A stretch of 64,000 nucleotides of DNA from CAVWCW01 sp963753615 (GTDB lineage Bacteria > Pseudomonadota > Gammaproteobacteria > Chromatiales > Chromatiaceae), in NCBI GenBank assembly GCA_963753615.1, contig CAVWCW010000024.1:1-64000 (forward strand), read 5' to 3'. A program made the translations under genes and the position numbers. Under the pieces are notes generated by a model. That model saw nothing but the letters and a program-made list of their open reading frames with translations, did no database searches and was not told where the DNA came from. Shown one piece after another: positions 36,024 to 45,087 of the stretch (its first letter is position 1; every line of letters starts with the position of its first letter).

Positions 36024-36974
36024 ATGAGTATCAGACTTGGCGTGATCATGGACCCGATCGGGTCGATCAAGATTGGCAAGGACAGCACCTTTGCCATGCT
36101 GATGGAGGCCCAATCCCGCGGTTGGGAGTTGCACTATCTGGAGCAGGGCGATCTGTTTCTGCACGGCGACCGCTGTCATGGCCGAAGTCGCGGGCTGCGG
36201 GTAATGGATGACACCGCGGGCTGGTTTTCCTTCGACGGCGAGCGGACCGCCCCCCTGGAACGACTGGACGTGGTGCTGATGCGCAAAGATCCACCGTTCG
36301 ACATGGAGTACGTCTACACAACCTATCTATTGGAGCAGGCCGAGCGATCGGGGTGTCTTGTAGTCAACCGCCCACGCAGCCTGCGCGATGCCAACGAAAA
36401 GCTATTTACCGCCCACTTTCCCGAGTGTTGCCCGCCGACTCTGGTTACCCGGCATTCCCGCGACATTCGAGACTTCCTTGCCGAGCACCGGGATATCATT
36501 CTCAAACCGCTGGGCGGCATGGGCGGGGCCTCCGTGTTCCGAATCGCCGCGGGCGACCCCAACATCGGAGTAATCATTGAGACCCTCACCGGGCACGGCA
36601 GCCAGTTCACCATGGCCCAACGTTTCATCCCCGAGATCAGTGCCGGTGACAAGCGCATCCTGATGGTCGACGGGCAGCCCATCCCCTATGCCCTGGCCCG
36701 CATTCCGGCCCCGGGCGAGACCCGCGGCAACCTGGCCGCAGGCGGCAGCGGCAAAGGTGTCCCCCTGTCGGAGCGCGACCGTTGGATCGCCGCCCAGGTG
36801 GGGCCGGAACTGCGCGCGCGCGGCATTCTGTTCGCGGGCCTCGACGTGATTGGGGACTACCTGACGGAGATCAATGTGACCAGCCCCACCTGCATCCGTG
36901 AACTCGACCGCGAATTCGACCTCAACATCGCTGCCTCACTGCTCGATTGCATCGAGCAAAGGCTGCAGCGATGA
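36024..36974 (+). CDS. gshB: Glutathione synthetase
   Basis: Joins gamma-glutamylcysteine and glycine with ATP. 316 residues, family length. Motifs: LGVIMDPIGSIKIGKDSTFA at the start, VVLMRKDPPFDMEYVYTTY, IILKPLGGMGGASVFR (ATP-grasp), QRFIPEISAGDKRIL and AGLDVIGDYLTEINVTSPT. No strong ribosome site; the GC hairpin upstream may matter. The stop overlaps apbE by four bases. Confidence 0.97.
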   Translation: MSIRLGVIMDPIGSIKIGKDSTFAMLMEAQSRGWELHYLEQGDLFLHGDRCHGRSRGLRVMDDTAGWFSFDGERTAPLERLDVVLMRKDPPFDMEYVYTTYLLEQAERSGCLVVNRPRSLRDANEKLFTAHFPECCPPTLVTRHSRDIRDFLAEHRDIILKPLGGMGGASVFRIAAGDPNIGVIIETLTGHGSQFTMAQRFIPEISAGDKRILMVDGQPIPYALARIPAPGETRGNLAAGGSGKGVPLSERDRWIAAQVGPELRARGILFAGLDVIGDYLTEINVTSPTCIRELDREFDLNIAASLLDCIEQRLQR

Positions 36975-38113
36975 GACGCCACGCGTTCGAACATGCCCGG
37001 TTCCCCTCGGCGCCTACACCAGCGCCCATTTCCCGACTCGTTTGCGCCGCATTGCTGTTGCTACTGGCGGGCTGTAACGGCCAGGAGCCAGCCTACACCA
37101 CCCGGTTCCTTGCCTTCGGCACCCAGATCGACCTCACGCTGATTGGCGTCGACCGGGCCAAATTCGATCGCATCAGCGGCGCCATCGAGGCTGACTTCGC
37201 AAGCATGCACGCGGCCTGGCACACCTGGCAGCCCGGTCCATTGGGGCGGGTCAATCGACTGTTGCCGACAGGCGAGCCGTTTTCGCTGCCGCCATCCATA
37301 TACCCGCTTATCGTAAAGGGCAAGGTACTCTCGGCCCAGAGCGGTAACCTTTTCAACCCCGCCATCGGCTCGTTGATAACACTCTGGGGTTTCCACCGCG
37401 ACGACCCCAGCCGCAGCCAGCCGCCGAGCGCCGACCAGATCGATCGCCTGGTGGCGGCGGCCCCCCGCATGTCCGACCTGATCCTGGATGGCATCCTCCT
37501 GCACTCAACCAACCCCGCGGTTCAGTTGGACTTCGGCGCCTTCGGCAAGGGCTACGGTGTGGACCTCGCGGTCGGCCACCTGCGCGATCTAGGGGTCAAA
37601 AACGCCATCGTCAACGCCGGCGGCGACCTGCGCGCCATCGGCTCGCGCGCCGGCCACCCCTGGCGGGTAGCAATCCGCCGCCCAAGCGGCGGCGGGGTGT
37701 TCGCGACGATTGACATACAGGGCGACGAGAGCGTATTCACCTCCGGCGACTACGAGCGCAACTTCGTATTCGAAGGCCGCACCTATCATCACATCATCGA
37801 CCCCCGAACCGGGCGCCCTGCGCGCGGCACGCGGGCGGTCACCGTGGTGCATACAGACGCCATTACCGCCGATGCGGCGGCTACCGCCCTTTTCATCGCC
37901 GGTCCCGAAGGCTGGGAGGAAGTGGCGAAAGCGATGGGCATCGGTTACGTGCTCCTTCTCGACAGTGCCGGCGTGCTGCACATGAACCCGGCCATGGCCC
38001 AGCGCATCAAGCTCTTGGACGCGGGCGTGGAAACCCGCATCAGCGCCCCTCTGCACCAAGACCGACTGGCGCCGCAGACCGAGGGCTCGGACCCGACCCG
38101 CCCCGGGACCTGA
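36971..38113 (+). CDS. apbE: FAD:protein FMN transferase (ApbE), lipoprotein
   Basis: 380 residues from the ATG that overlaps the gshB stop. A signal peptide ends in a lipobox, LLLLLAGC, so it is probably anchored at the periplasmic side. ApbE motifs: FLAFGTQIDLTL, LDFGAFGKGYGVDLAVGHL, NAIVNAGGDLRAIG, HHIIDPRTGRPA and DAITADAAATALF with the Mg-binding D/T residues. It transfers FMN onto threonines of target flavoproteins such as Nqr/Rnf subunits. No nqr or rnf gene is in the window, so the target is unknown here. Confidence 0.93.
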   Translation: MRRHAFEHARFPSAPTPAPISRLVCAALLLLLAGCNGQEPAYTTRFLAFGTQIDLTLIGVDRAKFDRISGAIEADFASMHAAWHTWQPGPLGRVNRLLPTGEPFSLPPSIYPLIVKGKVLSAQSGNLFNPAIGSLITLWGFHRDDPSRSQPPSADQIDRLVAAAPRMSDLILDGILLHSTNPAVQLDFGAFGKGYGVDLAVGHLRDLGVKNAIVNAGGDLRAIGSRAGHPWRVAIRRPSGGGVFATIDIQGDESVFTSGDYERNFVFEGRTYHHIIDPRTGRPARGTRAVTVVHTDAITADAAATALFIAGPEGWEEVAKAMGIGYVLLLDSAGVLHMNPAMAQRIKLLDAGVETRISAPLHQDRLAPQTEGSDPTRPGT

Positions 38114-39019
38114 GTGGGCCCGTCCATGCCCAAGGCTTGGAACCTCCGCAACCGCCCCCGGTTCGTCCTTGCTCTGGTCCTGGCCACGGCACTGCATCTC
38201 CTCCTGGTGTTTGGCTTCAGCTTCGAACTCGAATTGGCTAAACCATCGCGCATCCAGCGTAACCTGGAAATCATGGTGGTGCGCCAGGCGCGCCCGACCG
38301 CGCCCGAAGAAGAACCCGACTTCCTGGCTCAAACCAGCCAACAGGGCGGTGGCAGCGGGGACGAGCAACCGCGACCCACCCGCCCAGACATCGCCAGCGC
38401 CGAGGCTGTGCGCGAACCGGAGCCGGTGCCGGCGGAGTCGCCGCCGCCCGCACCCCCCGACCCCCCGCCGCCGGCCCCGCGCGTAATCAGCGCCGAGCGT
38501 TTGCAGCCGAAGCCGGCCCCGCAGGCAGCGCCGAAGCCGCCCCCCGAGCCGGTTCGGCGCGAGCTGCCGAGCGTCTCCGAACTGCTGGCCAGCCGCCGCC
38601 AGGAAGCCGACCGCATCACCGCCGAGTTGGCGCGTAAGGCCAAACTCCACGCCAAGCGACCCCGGCGCAAACACATCAGTGCCAGCACCCAGGAATACAA
38701 GTACGCTGCCTACCTGGACGCCTGGCGCCGCAAGGTTGAGCGCATCGGAAACCTCAACTACCCGCAGGAGGCCAAGCAGCGAAACCTCTACGGCAGTCTG
38801 GTGTTGATGGTGTCATTGCGCGCCGACGGCAGTGTCGAGCGGGTCCGACTGCTGCGCTCGTCCGGCCACCAGTTGCTGGACGACGCGGCAATTCGCATCG
38901 TCCGCCTGGCGGCCCCCTACGCCCCGTTTCCGGCGGAAATTCGGCACGAGACCGACGTGCTCGAGATCACCCGCACCTGGCAGTTTTTGAACAGCAACCA
39001 GCTATTCTCCAGCGACTGA
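38114..39019 (+). CDS. tonB: TonB-like energy transducer
   Basis: 301 residues from a GTG; an ATG at 38126 is equally possible. An N-terminal helix (LALVLATALHLLLVFGFSF) anchors it in the inner membrane. A proline-rich spacer (PPPAPPDPPPPAP, residues about 115-155) and an arginine-rich helix follow. The C-terminal TonB domain reads LNYPQEAKQRNLYGSLVLM and VRLLRSSGHQLLDDAAIRIV. It passes proton-motive energy to outer-membrane receptors. No exbB, exbD or receptor gene is adjacent. The same position between gshB and yqgE is seen in Pseudomonas. Confidence 0.93.
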   Translation: MGPSMPKAWNLRNRPRFVLALVLATALHLLLVFGFSFELELAKPSRIQRNLEIMVVRQARPTAPEEEPDFLAQTSQQGGGSGDEQPRPTRPDIASAEAVREPEPVPAESPPPAPPDPPPPAPRVISAERLQPKPAPQAAPKPPPEPVRRELPSVSELLASRRQEADRITAELARKAKLHAKRPRRKHISASTQEYKYAAYLDAWRRKVERIGNLNYPQEAKQRNLYGSLVLMVSLRADGSVERVRLLRSSGHQLLDDAAIRIVRLAAPYAPFPAEIRHETDVLEITRTWQFLNSNQLFSSD

Positions 39020-39085
39020 GCCCGGTCGACTGCGCGCCGGTGCAGGCACTTGCGGCCGGCGCTCGATCGCCGGATACTAACGGCC

Positions 39086-39649
39086 ATGAGCAGCTCGGCC
39101 AATCTTACCGACCATTTCCTGATCGCCATGCCGGGTCTGATGGACCCGAACTTCTACCACACCGTCACCTATATCTGCGAGCACGGGGACGACGGCGCCA
39201 TGGGCATCGTGGTAAACCGCCCCATGAACATCCAACTCGGAGAAATCCTGGCACAGATGCAGATCCCCTGCAGCGCGCCCGAGCCGATGCAGCAGCCGAT
39301 CTATATTGGCGGTCCAGTGGCCATGGAGCGGGGCTTCGTGCTGCACGCCACGGGTCCACACTGGGGCTCGACTCTGGAGATCACGCCGCAGATCAGCATC
39401 ACCACCTCGCAGGACATCCTGGAGTCGATTGCAGCGGGGCAGGGCCCCGAAGAACAACTGATCGCCCTCGGCTACGCGGGCTGGGGCGGCGGCCAACTGG
39501 AGCGAGAGCTGAGCGAGAACGCCTGGCTCAGCGGCCCGGCCGACCGCGACATCATTTTCCGTCTGCCGGTGGATCGGCGCTGGCACGCGGCGGCACGACT
39601 GTTGGGGGTGGACCTGGATAATCTGTCCAATGAGGCCGGACATGCCTGA
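39086..39649 (+). CDS. yqgE: YqgE/AlgH family protein
   Basis: 187 residues from the ATG at 39086. Motifs: LTDHFLIAMPGLMDPNFYHT, GAMGIVVNRP, IYIGGPVAMERGFVLH and GYAGWGGGQLERELSENAWL define the family. The function is not settled; in Pseudomonas AlgH was linked to regulation of alginate. It precedes ruvX by 14 bases, a conserved pair across gammaproteobacteria. Confidence 0.95.
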   Translation: MSSSANLTDHFLIAMPGLMDPNFYHTVTYICEHGDDGAMGIVVNRPMNIQLGEILAQMQIPCSAPEPMQQPIYIGGPVAMERGFVLHATGPHWGSTLEITPQISITTSQDILESIAAGQGPEEQLIALGYAGWGGGQLERELSENAWLSGPADRDIIFRLPVDRRWHAAARLLGVDLDNLSNEAGHA

Positions 39650-39663
39650 GCCGGCACCGAGGC

Positions 39664-40065
39664 ATGAGCACCCTGCTCGGCTTCGACTACGGGCCGCGTA
39701 AGATCGGCATCGCGGTGGGCCAGACCCTGACCGCCAGCGCATCGCCTCTGACCACGTTACGGGCAGTGCGCGAGCGTCCAGACTGGGAGGCCATCGGCAA
39801 GCTGATTCAACACTGGCAGCCAGATGCCCTGGTGGTGGGCCTGCCCCTCAACATGGACGACAGCGAGGCCGAGGTAGCCCCCGCCGCGAGACGCTTCGCG
39901 CGCCAGCTCGAAGGGCGCTTTCGGCTGCCGGTGCACCTGGCAGATGAGCGGCTGACGTCGCGCGAAGCCAAGAACCGCTGGGGCAAGCGAGTGCGCCGAA
40001 TCGAAGAACTCGACGCTTTCGCCGCCAAACTGATATTGGAAACATGGCTCGATGACCATCAATAA
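39664..40065 (+). CDS. ruvX: Pre-16S rRNA processing nuclease RuvX (YqgF), RNase H fold
   Basis: 133 residues. LLGFDYGPRKIGIAVGQ holds the first catalytic aspartate, ALVVGLPLNMDDS the second acidic position, and LADERLTSREAKNR and ELDAFAAKLILETWL the rest of the active site. The family completes 16S rRNA 5' maturation. It overlaps pyrR by 14 bases. Confidence 0.95.
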   Translation: MSTLLGFDYGPRKIGIAVGQTLTASASPLTTLRAVRERPDWEAIGKLIQHWQPDALVVGLPLNMDDSEAEVAPAARRFARQLEGRFRLPVHLADERLTSREAKNRWGKRVRRIEELDAFAAKLILETWLDDHQ

Positions 40066-40609
40066 ACCCTTTCTCGACGCCGCCGAGACCGAGCGCCTGA
40101 TTCAGCATCTGGCCCAGGACCTGCGCCAACGCCTGGATGTCCGCGCCATCGAACGGCCACTGATGATCGGCATCCACACCGGCGGCGTCTGGCTGGCCGA
40201 GAGGCTGCACCGTTTGTTGGAAATCCGAGACCCCCTGGGCACCCTGGACATCTCTTTCTACCGCGACGACTTCACCCGCATCGGCGTCAACCCCCAGGTC
40301 CGGCCCTCCACTCTTCCGGTGCCAGTGGACGACCGCCACATTCTGCTGGTCGACGACGTACTGGAAACCGGGCGCACCATCCGCGCCGCCCTGAACGAGA
40401 TCTTCGACTACGGGCGCCCGGCCTCGGTACAGCTGATCACCCTGATCGCCAAGGGCGGCCGCGAGTTGCCGATCCAGCCCGACCTGGCGGGCCTTCGCCC
40501 CCAGTTGCCGGCGGACGGGCACATCACCCTGACCGGCCCCGAACCGCTGACCCTGATCCTCGGCGAGGGCTCCAACCGCAGCTCGCGCCAACAGCAGGGA
40601 GCAGGCTGA
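40052..40609 (+). CDS. pyrR: Bifunctional pyr operon regulator / uracil phosphoribosyltransferase
   Basis: 185 residues. Phosphoribosyltransferase fold with MIGIHTGGVWLAERLH, SFYRDDFTRIG and the PRPP loop ILLVDDVLETGRTIRAALNE. In Bacillus PyrR binds RNA attenuators; in gammaproteobacteria it precedes pyrB and its regulatory role is less clear. No attenuator structure is visible here because it overlaps ruvX. Confidence 0.94.
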   Translation: MTINKPFLDAAETERLIQHLAQDLRQRLDVRAIERPLMIGIHTGGVWLAERLHRLLEIRDPLGTLDISFYRDDFTRIGVNPQVRPSTLPVPVDDRHILLVDDVLETGRTIRAALNEIFDYGRPASVQLITLIAKGGRELPIQPDLAGLRPQLPADGHITLTGPEPLTLILGEGSNRSSRQQQGAG

Positions 40610-40613
40610 TCCC

Positions 40614-41600
40614 GTGGGCAAGGCGACCCCCAACCGCGAGATTCAGCTCGACGCCCAGGGCCGGCTGCGGCACTTTCTGTCCATCGACGGCCTCGGTCGG
40701 GAGCTGTTGACCGAGATCCTGGACCAGTCCGAGGGCTTCGCCGGCGTCTCGGCGCAGACGGTAAAAAAGGTCCCCCTGTGCCGGGGCAAGATCATCACCA
40801 ACCTGTTCTTCGAAAACAGCACCCGCACCCGCACCACCTTCGAGCTGGCCGCAAAGCGGCTGTCGGCGGACGTGCTGACCCTGAACATCGGCGCCTCCTC
40901 GACCGCCAAGGGCGAGAGCCTTCTCGACACCCTGCGCAACCTGGAAGCCATGCACTGCGACATGTTCGTGGTGCGCCATGCAGACAGCGGTGCCGCCCAC
41001 TTCATCGCTCAACACGCGGCGCCCCACATCAGCGTGGTCAATGCCGGGGACGGCCGCCATGCCCACCCCACCCAGGCGATGCTCGACATGTTCACGATTC
41101 GCCGCCACAAGGGCGACTTCACGCAGCTTCGGGTGGCCATTGTCGGCGACATTCTGCATTCGCGGGTGGCGCGCTCCCAAATCCTGGCCCTGAGCGTCCT
41201 GGGAGTGCCGGAGATACGGGTCATCGCGCCCCGCACCCTACTGCCGTCGGCGGTGGGATCCCTCGGGGTCCACGTCTTCCACGACCTGGCTGAAGGCATC
41301 CGCGACGTCGACGTGGTGATCATGCTGCGCCTGCAACGCGAGCGTATGCGCGGCGCCATGCTGCCGAGCGCGCACGAGTACTTCCAACTATATGGACTCA
41401 CCGAAGAGCGCCTGCAGGTGGCCAAGGACGACGCCATCGTGATGCACCCGGGACCAATCAATCGCGGCGTAGAGATGGACTCCCAGGTAGCCGACGGCCC
41501 GCGTTCCGTCATCCTGCAGCAGGTGAGCCATGGCATCGCCGTGCGCATGGCGGTAATGTCCATGTGCCTGGGCACTCAAAGCGCACGGATACAGGGTTGA
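40614..41600 (+). CDS. pyrB: Aspartate carbamoyltransferase catalytic subunit
   Basis: 328 residues with a GTG start, four bases after pyrR. FFENSTRTRTTFELAAKRL is the carbamoyl-phosphate site and GDGRHAHPTQAMLDMFT the conserved His/Gln loop; VAIVGDILHSRVARS and VMHPGPINRGVEMDS complete the aspartate site. No pyrI regulatory subunit follows. Instead it is followed by a DHOase-like protein, the arrangement of class A ATCase, where PyrB and PyrC' form a dodecamer. Confidence 0.96.
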   Translation: MGKATPNREIQLDAQGRLRHFLSIDGLGRELLTEILDQSEGFAGVSAQTVKKVPLCRGKIITNLFFENSTRTRTTFELAAKRLSADVLTLNIGASSTAKGESLLDTLRNLEAMHCDMFVVRHADSGAAHFIAQHAAPHISVVNAGDGRHAHPTQAMLDMFTIRRHKGDFTQLRVAIVGDILHSRVARSQILALSVLGVPEIRVIAPRTLLPSAVGSLGVHVFHDLAEGIRDVDVVIMLRLQRERMRGAMLPSAHEYFQLYGLTEERLQVAKDDAIVMHPGPINRGVEMDSQVADGPRSVILQQVSHGIAVRMAVMSMCLGTQSARIQG

Positions 41601-41605
41601 CTGCC

Positions 41606-42892
41606 ATGTCAAACGCACCCGACGTCAGCATCCGCAACGGCCGCCTGATCGATCCCGCCAACGGCCTCGACCAGGTCTCCGACCTGCACCTGCGTGGTGG
41701 CCGGGTGCTGGCTATCGGCACTCCGCCGGCGGAGTTCACCGCCGACCTGGAGATCGACGCTCGCGGCCAGATCGTCTGCCCTGGTCTGATTGACCTCAGC
41801 GCCCACCTACGGGAGCCCGGCCACGAGCACAAAGCCACCATCAGCAGCGAGACCGCGGCAGCAGCCAGCGCAGGCATTACCAGCTTGTGCTGCCCGCCAG
41901 ACACCGAGCCGGTGAACGACACCCCGGCGGTGACCGAACTGATTCGCCACAAAGCGAAGCTCAGCGGCAAGGCCCGAGTACTGCCCCTGGGGGCCATGAC
42001 CGCCGGGCTGGACGGCGAGCAATTAAGCGAGATGGCGGCCTTGAAACGGGCCGGCTGCGTCGCCGTCAGCAACGGCCTGCGCCCGATCGCCAACACCCTG
42101 GTGCTGCGCCGGGCCCTGGAATATGCAGCCACCTTCGGCCTCACCTCGTTCCTGTCGCCGGAAGACCCGCAGCTGCGCGACCACGGCTGCGCCCATGAGG
42201 GCCGGACGGCCGCCCGCCTGGGCCTGCCGGGAATCCCGGTGGCGGCAGAGACGGTCGCGGTGGCCCGCGACCTGGCCTTGGCCGAGCAGACCGGAGCCCG
42301 AATCCATTTTCGCGGTCTGTCCGCAGCCCAGTCGGTGCGTATGATCCAGCACATAGACTGCCACCCGGAGCTTGTCTCCGCAGATGTCAGCGCGCACCAA
42401 CTGCATCTGTGCGAGATCGACCTCGCGGACTTTGACAGCCAGTGCCACGTGATCCCGCCGTTGCGCTCCCCGGGTGATCGCGATGCCCTGCGTCAAGCGG
42501 TGGCCGACGGCACCATTGGCGCCATCTGCTCGGACCACCAGCCCCACGAACCAGACGCCAAGGCCGCGCCCTTCCCGAGCACCGCTCCCGGCATCTCCGG
42601 CCTCGAGACGCTGCTGCCACTGACCCTGAAACTGGTGGCCGAGGGGGTGCTCGAACTGCCCCATGCCCTGTCCCTCCTGACCAGCGGCCCGGCCCGTATC
42701 CTCGGACTTCCGCTGGGAAGCCTGGAGCCCGGCGCAGTAGCGGACGTCTGCGTTTTCGATCCGCACGCTCACTGGGTGCCCGGCATCGATACGCTGGTCA
42801 GCCGCGGCCACAACAGCCCCTTCCTCGGCTGGGAACTTAGCGGCCGTGTCACCCACACCCTGCTTCAGGGCCGACTGGTATTTCGCCGATGA
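41606..42892 (+). CDS. pyrC': Noncatalytic dihydroorotase-like subunit PyrC'
   Basis: 428 residues, start ATG at 41606, five bases after pyrB. It belongs to the multifunctional dihydroorotase family (LIDLSAHLREPGHEHK, GITSLCCPPDTEPVNDTPAV, SDHQPHEPDAKAAPF). The metal-binding HxH of active enzymes is SAH here, so the first histidine is lost. The second metal-binding site, VSAHQLHLCEIDL, also departs from the usual HH pattern. The later DHxPH-type motif remains. This matches the inactive PyrC' that is needed for PyrB assembly in Pseudomonas. A true dihydroorotase should be elsewhere in the genome. Confidence 0.88.
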   Translation: MSNAPDVSIRNGRLIDPANGLDQVSDLHLRGGRVLAIGTPPAEFTADLEIDARGQIVCPGLIDLSAHLREPGHEHKATISSETAAAASAGITSLCCPPDTEPVNDTPAVTELIRHKAKLSGKARVLPLGAMTAGLDGEQLSEMAALKRAGCVAVSNGLRPIANTLVLRRALEYAATFGLTSFLSPEDPQLRDHGCAHEGRTAARLGLPGIPVAAETVAVARDLALAEQTGARIHFRGLSAAQSVRMIQHIDCHPELVSADVSAHQLHLCEIDLADFDSQCHVIPPLRSPGDRDALRQAVADGTIGAICSDHQPHEPDAKAAPFPSTAPGISGLETLLPLTLKLVAEGVLELPHALSLLTSGPARILGLPLGSLEPGAVADVCVFDPHAHWVPGIDTLVSRGHNSPFLGWELSGRVTHTLLQGRLVFRR

Positions 42893-43776
42893 CGGTAAAC
42901 CACCCGAGCCATCGCAACAGTATCTTCCTGGAATCCGCCGAGGTCCTGAGCCACGAGGCTTTTGCCGGCCAGCAGTACGTGCTGCGGCTGCAAGCTCCGG
43001 AATGTGCTCGCGCCGCCCGGCCGGGCAGCTTCGCCCACCTGCAATGCGACCCACAGCTGCCGATGCGGCGACCAATCTCGATTATGCGTACCGACGCCGA
43101 GCAGGGCTGGGTGGAGTTCCTCTACAAAGCGGTGGGCCAGGGCACCGCGTTGCTGGCACGCCAGCCGGCGGGTGCGCGCATCAGCCTGCTCGGGCCCATC
43201 GGCAACCCGTTTCAGTTGCATCCGGAGCGCCGTCTACCGCTGCTGATCGGCGGCGGCGTGGGCATGCCGCCCATGGTGTTCCTGGCCGACGACCTGCGCT
43301 GTCAACCGGACTTCGAGCCCTGGGTGATCCTGGGCTCGGAGGCGCCCTTCCCGTTCGCTCCGCGCCCGTCTCAGATCATGGTGGGCGGTCTGCCGGAGGG
43401 GGTAATCGCCGGAATGCCCCTGTTGGACGACTGGGGGATTGCCAGCCGCCTGGCCAGCCTGGAGGCTCGCCCCGGCTGCTATCAGGGCTATGTGACCGGC
43501 CTGGCCCGGCCTTGGTTGACGCGGCTTGACGCCAAGACCCTGGCCGAGGTCGAGCTATTCGCCTGCGGGCCACACCCGATGCTGGAGGCGGTCGCCGCCT
43601 TGGCCCGAGAATTCGGCCTGCCATGCCAGGTGTCGCTGGAAGAGTTCATGGCCTGCGCGGTGGGCGGCTGCGCCGGGTGCGTAGTGCAGATACAGACCCC
43701 GGAGGGTCCCGCCATGCGCCGGGTCTGCGTCGACGGCCCGGTGTTCGACGCCCACCAGGTGTTCGCCGCAGATTGA
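42889..43776 (+). CDS. Dihydroorotate dehydrogenase electron transfer subunit-like (PyrK family)
   Basis: 295 residues, overlapping pyrC' by four bases. Ferredoxin-reductase fold: PMRRPISIMRTD (FAD site, RxxS-type), LLGPIGNPFQL, LLIGGGVGMPPMVFLADDL (NAD-binding), FACGPHPMLEAVA. A C-terminal cluster of four cysteines (CAVGGCAGC and a later RRVCVDG) fits a 2Fe-2S site as in PyrK. In Firmicutes PyrK passes electrons from PyrD1B to NAD. No pyrD gene is here, so the redox partner is open. Confidence 0.88.
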   Translation: MTVNHPSHRNSIFLESAEVLSHEAFAGQQYVLRLQAPECARAARPGSFAHLQCDPQLPMRRPISIMRTDAEQGWVEFLYKAVGQGTALLARQPAGARISLLGPIGNPFQLHPERRLPLLIGGGVGMPPMVFLADDLRCQPDFEPWVILGSEAPFPFAPRPSQIMVGGLPEGVIAGMPLLDDWGIASRLASLEARPGCYQGYVTGLARPWLTRLDAKTLAEVELFACGPHPMLEAVAALAREFGLPCQVSLEEFMACAVGGCAGCVVQIQTPEGPAMRRVCVDGPVFDAHQVFAAD

Positions 43777-43898
43777 CCGGGCTCGGGCCGGCAGCAGACG
43801 GGCAAAATTTTCCGCAAGCGGGGCTAACTGGCCCTTACCGGCGCGACATCGCTGATCCGGCCCCTCCAATGGCGGGCTCACTCCGAGCCCCGGAACGC

Positions 43899-45023
43899 TC
43901 AGTCGTCCCGCAGCAGCTGGATATCCTGGAAGTCGTCGCTGGACAACCGGTCCAACTGGCCGTTTTCCCCCAGCTTCACCATCAGCCGCACCTCGTTTTC
44001 CGAGACCGCGTACCTCAAGGCGTCCTCGTAGGTGATCAGGCCCTTGGTATAGAGCTGATACAGACCCTTATCGAAGGTGGTCATGCCGTGCTCGGTGGAA
44101 CGCTTCATGATGTCGCGTAGGGTGTCGATATCGCCCTTGCGGATATGATCCGCCACCAGCGGCGTGTTCAAGAGCACCTCGACCACGGGCACCCGGCCGG
44201 CGCCGTCGGCCCGGCGCAGCAACTGTTGAGACACCACCGCCCGCAGATTCAGGGATAGATCGAGCAGCAGCTGATCGCGCCGGTCTTCGGGAAAGAAATT
44301 GATGATCCGGTCGAGGGTAGTGGGAGCCGTATTGGCGTGCACGGTGGACAGGCAGAGGTGGCCGGTCTCGGCAAAGGCGATGGCGTGGTCCATGGTCTCC
44401 CGGGTACGGATCTCGCCGACCAGGATCACGTCGGGGGCCTGGCGCAGGGTATTGCGCAGGGCCGTCTCGTAGGAGTCGGTGTCGACCCCGACCTCGCGTT
44501 GGGTGATGATCGCCTTGTCATGCTCATGCACAAACTCGATCGGGTCCTCGATCGAGACGATGTGCCCGGCCTGCTCGCGGTTGCGGTAGCCGATCATCGC
44601 TGCCAGTGAGGTCGACTTGCCGGTGCCGGTGGCACCTGCGAACAGCACCAGGCCGCGCTTGACCATGGCCAGTTGCTTGAGTATCTGCGGCAGGTTCAAC
44701 TCCTCGATGCTGGGGATCTGCGTCTTGATCAGGCGCAACACCATGCCAGGCTCGTCCTTTTGCACGAAGGCGCTGACACGAAAGCGACCAATATCCTTGT
44801 GCTGCAGCGCGAAGTTGCACTCACGCTCGGCGGCAAATCGCTTCTGCTGTTCATCGTTCATGGCCGCCGCCACCAGCTTCCGGGTTTCCTGCTCGTCCAG
44901 GGCAGGGGCAGTGACCGGATAGATCTGGCCGTCGATCTTGAGACAAGGCGGTTTGTTGACGGTAATGAACAGGTCCGAGGCCTGTTTCTTGGCCATCAAC
45001 AAGAGTAATGCGTTCAGGTCCAC
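43899..45023 (-). CDS. pilU: Type IV pilus retraction ATPase PilU
   Basis: 374 residues from a GTG at 45023 with GGGAGG five bases upstream. Secretion-ATPase motifs: Walker A GATGTGKST, Asp box IVSIEDPIEFVHEH, Walker B ILVGEIRTRETM and His box LSTVHANTAPTT. It lacks the AIRNLxRE motif found in PilT and has the C-terminal extension of PilU. It assists PilT in retraction. It lies 64 bases after pilT, presumably one transcript, and converges with the pyr cluster. Confidence 0.95.
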   Translation of the reverse strand: MDLNALLLLMAKKQASDLFITVNKPPCLKIDGQIYPVTAPALDEQETRKLVAAAMNDEQQKRFAAERECNFALQHKDIGRFRVSAFVQKDEPGMVLRLIKTQIPSIEELNLPQILKQLAMVKRGLVLFAGATGTGKSTSLAAMIGYRNREQAGHIVSIEDPIEFVHEHDKAIITQREVGVDTDSYETALRNTLRQAPDVILVGEIRTRETMDHAIAFAETGHLCLSTVHANTAPTTLDRIINFFPEDRRDQLLLDLSLNLRAVVSQQLLRRADGAGRVPVVEVLLNTPLVADHIRKGDIDTLRDIMKRSTEHGMTTFDKGLYQLYTKGLITYEDALRYAVSENEVRLMVKLGENGQLDRLSSDDFQDIQLLRDD

Positions 45024-45087
45024 AGCTACCTCCCAAGGGCCGGCGAGGCGGCCCGATTGTGCCGAGCGGGGCTGGATCGGCCAGCGC

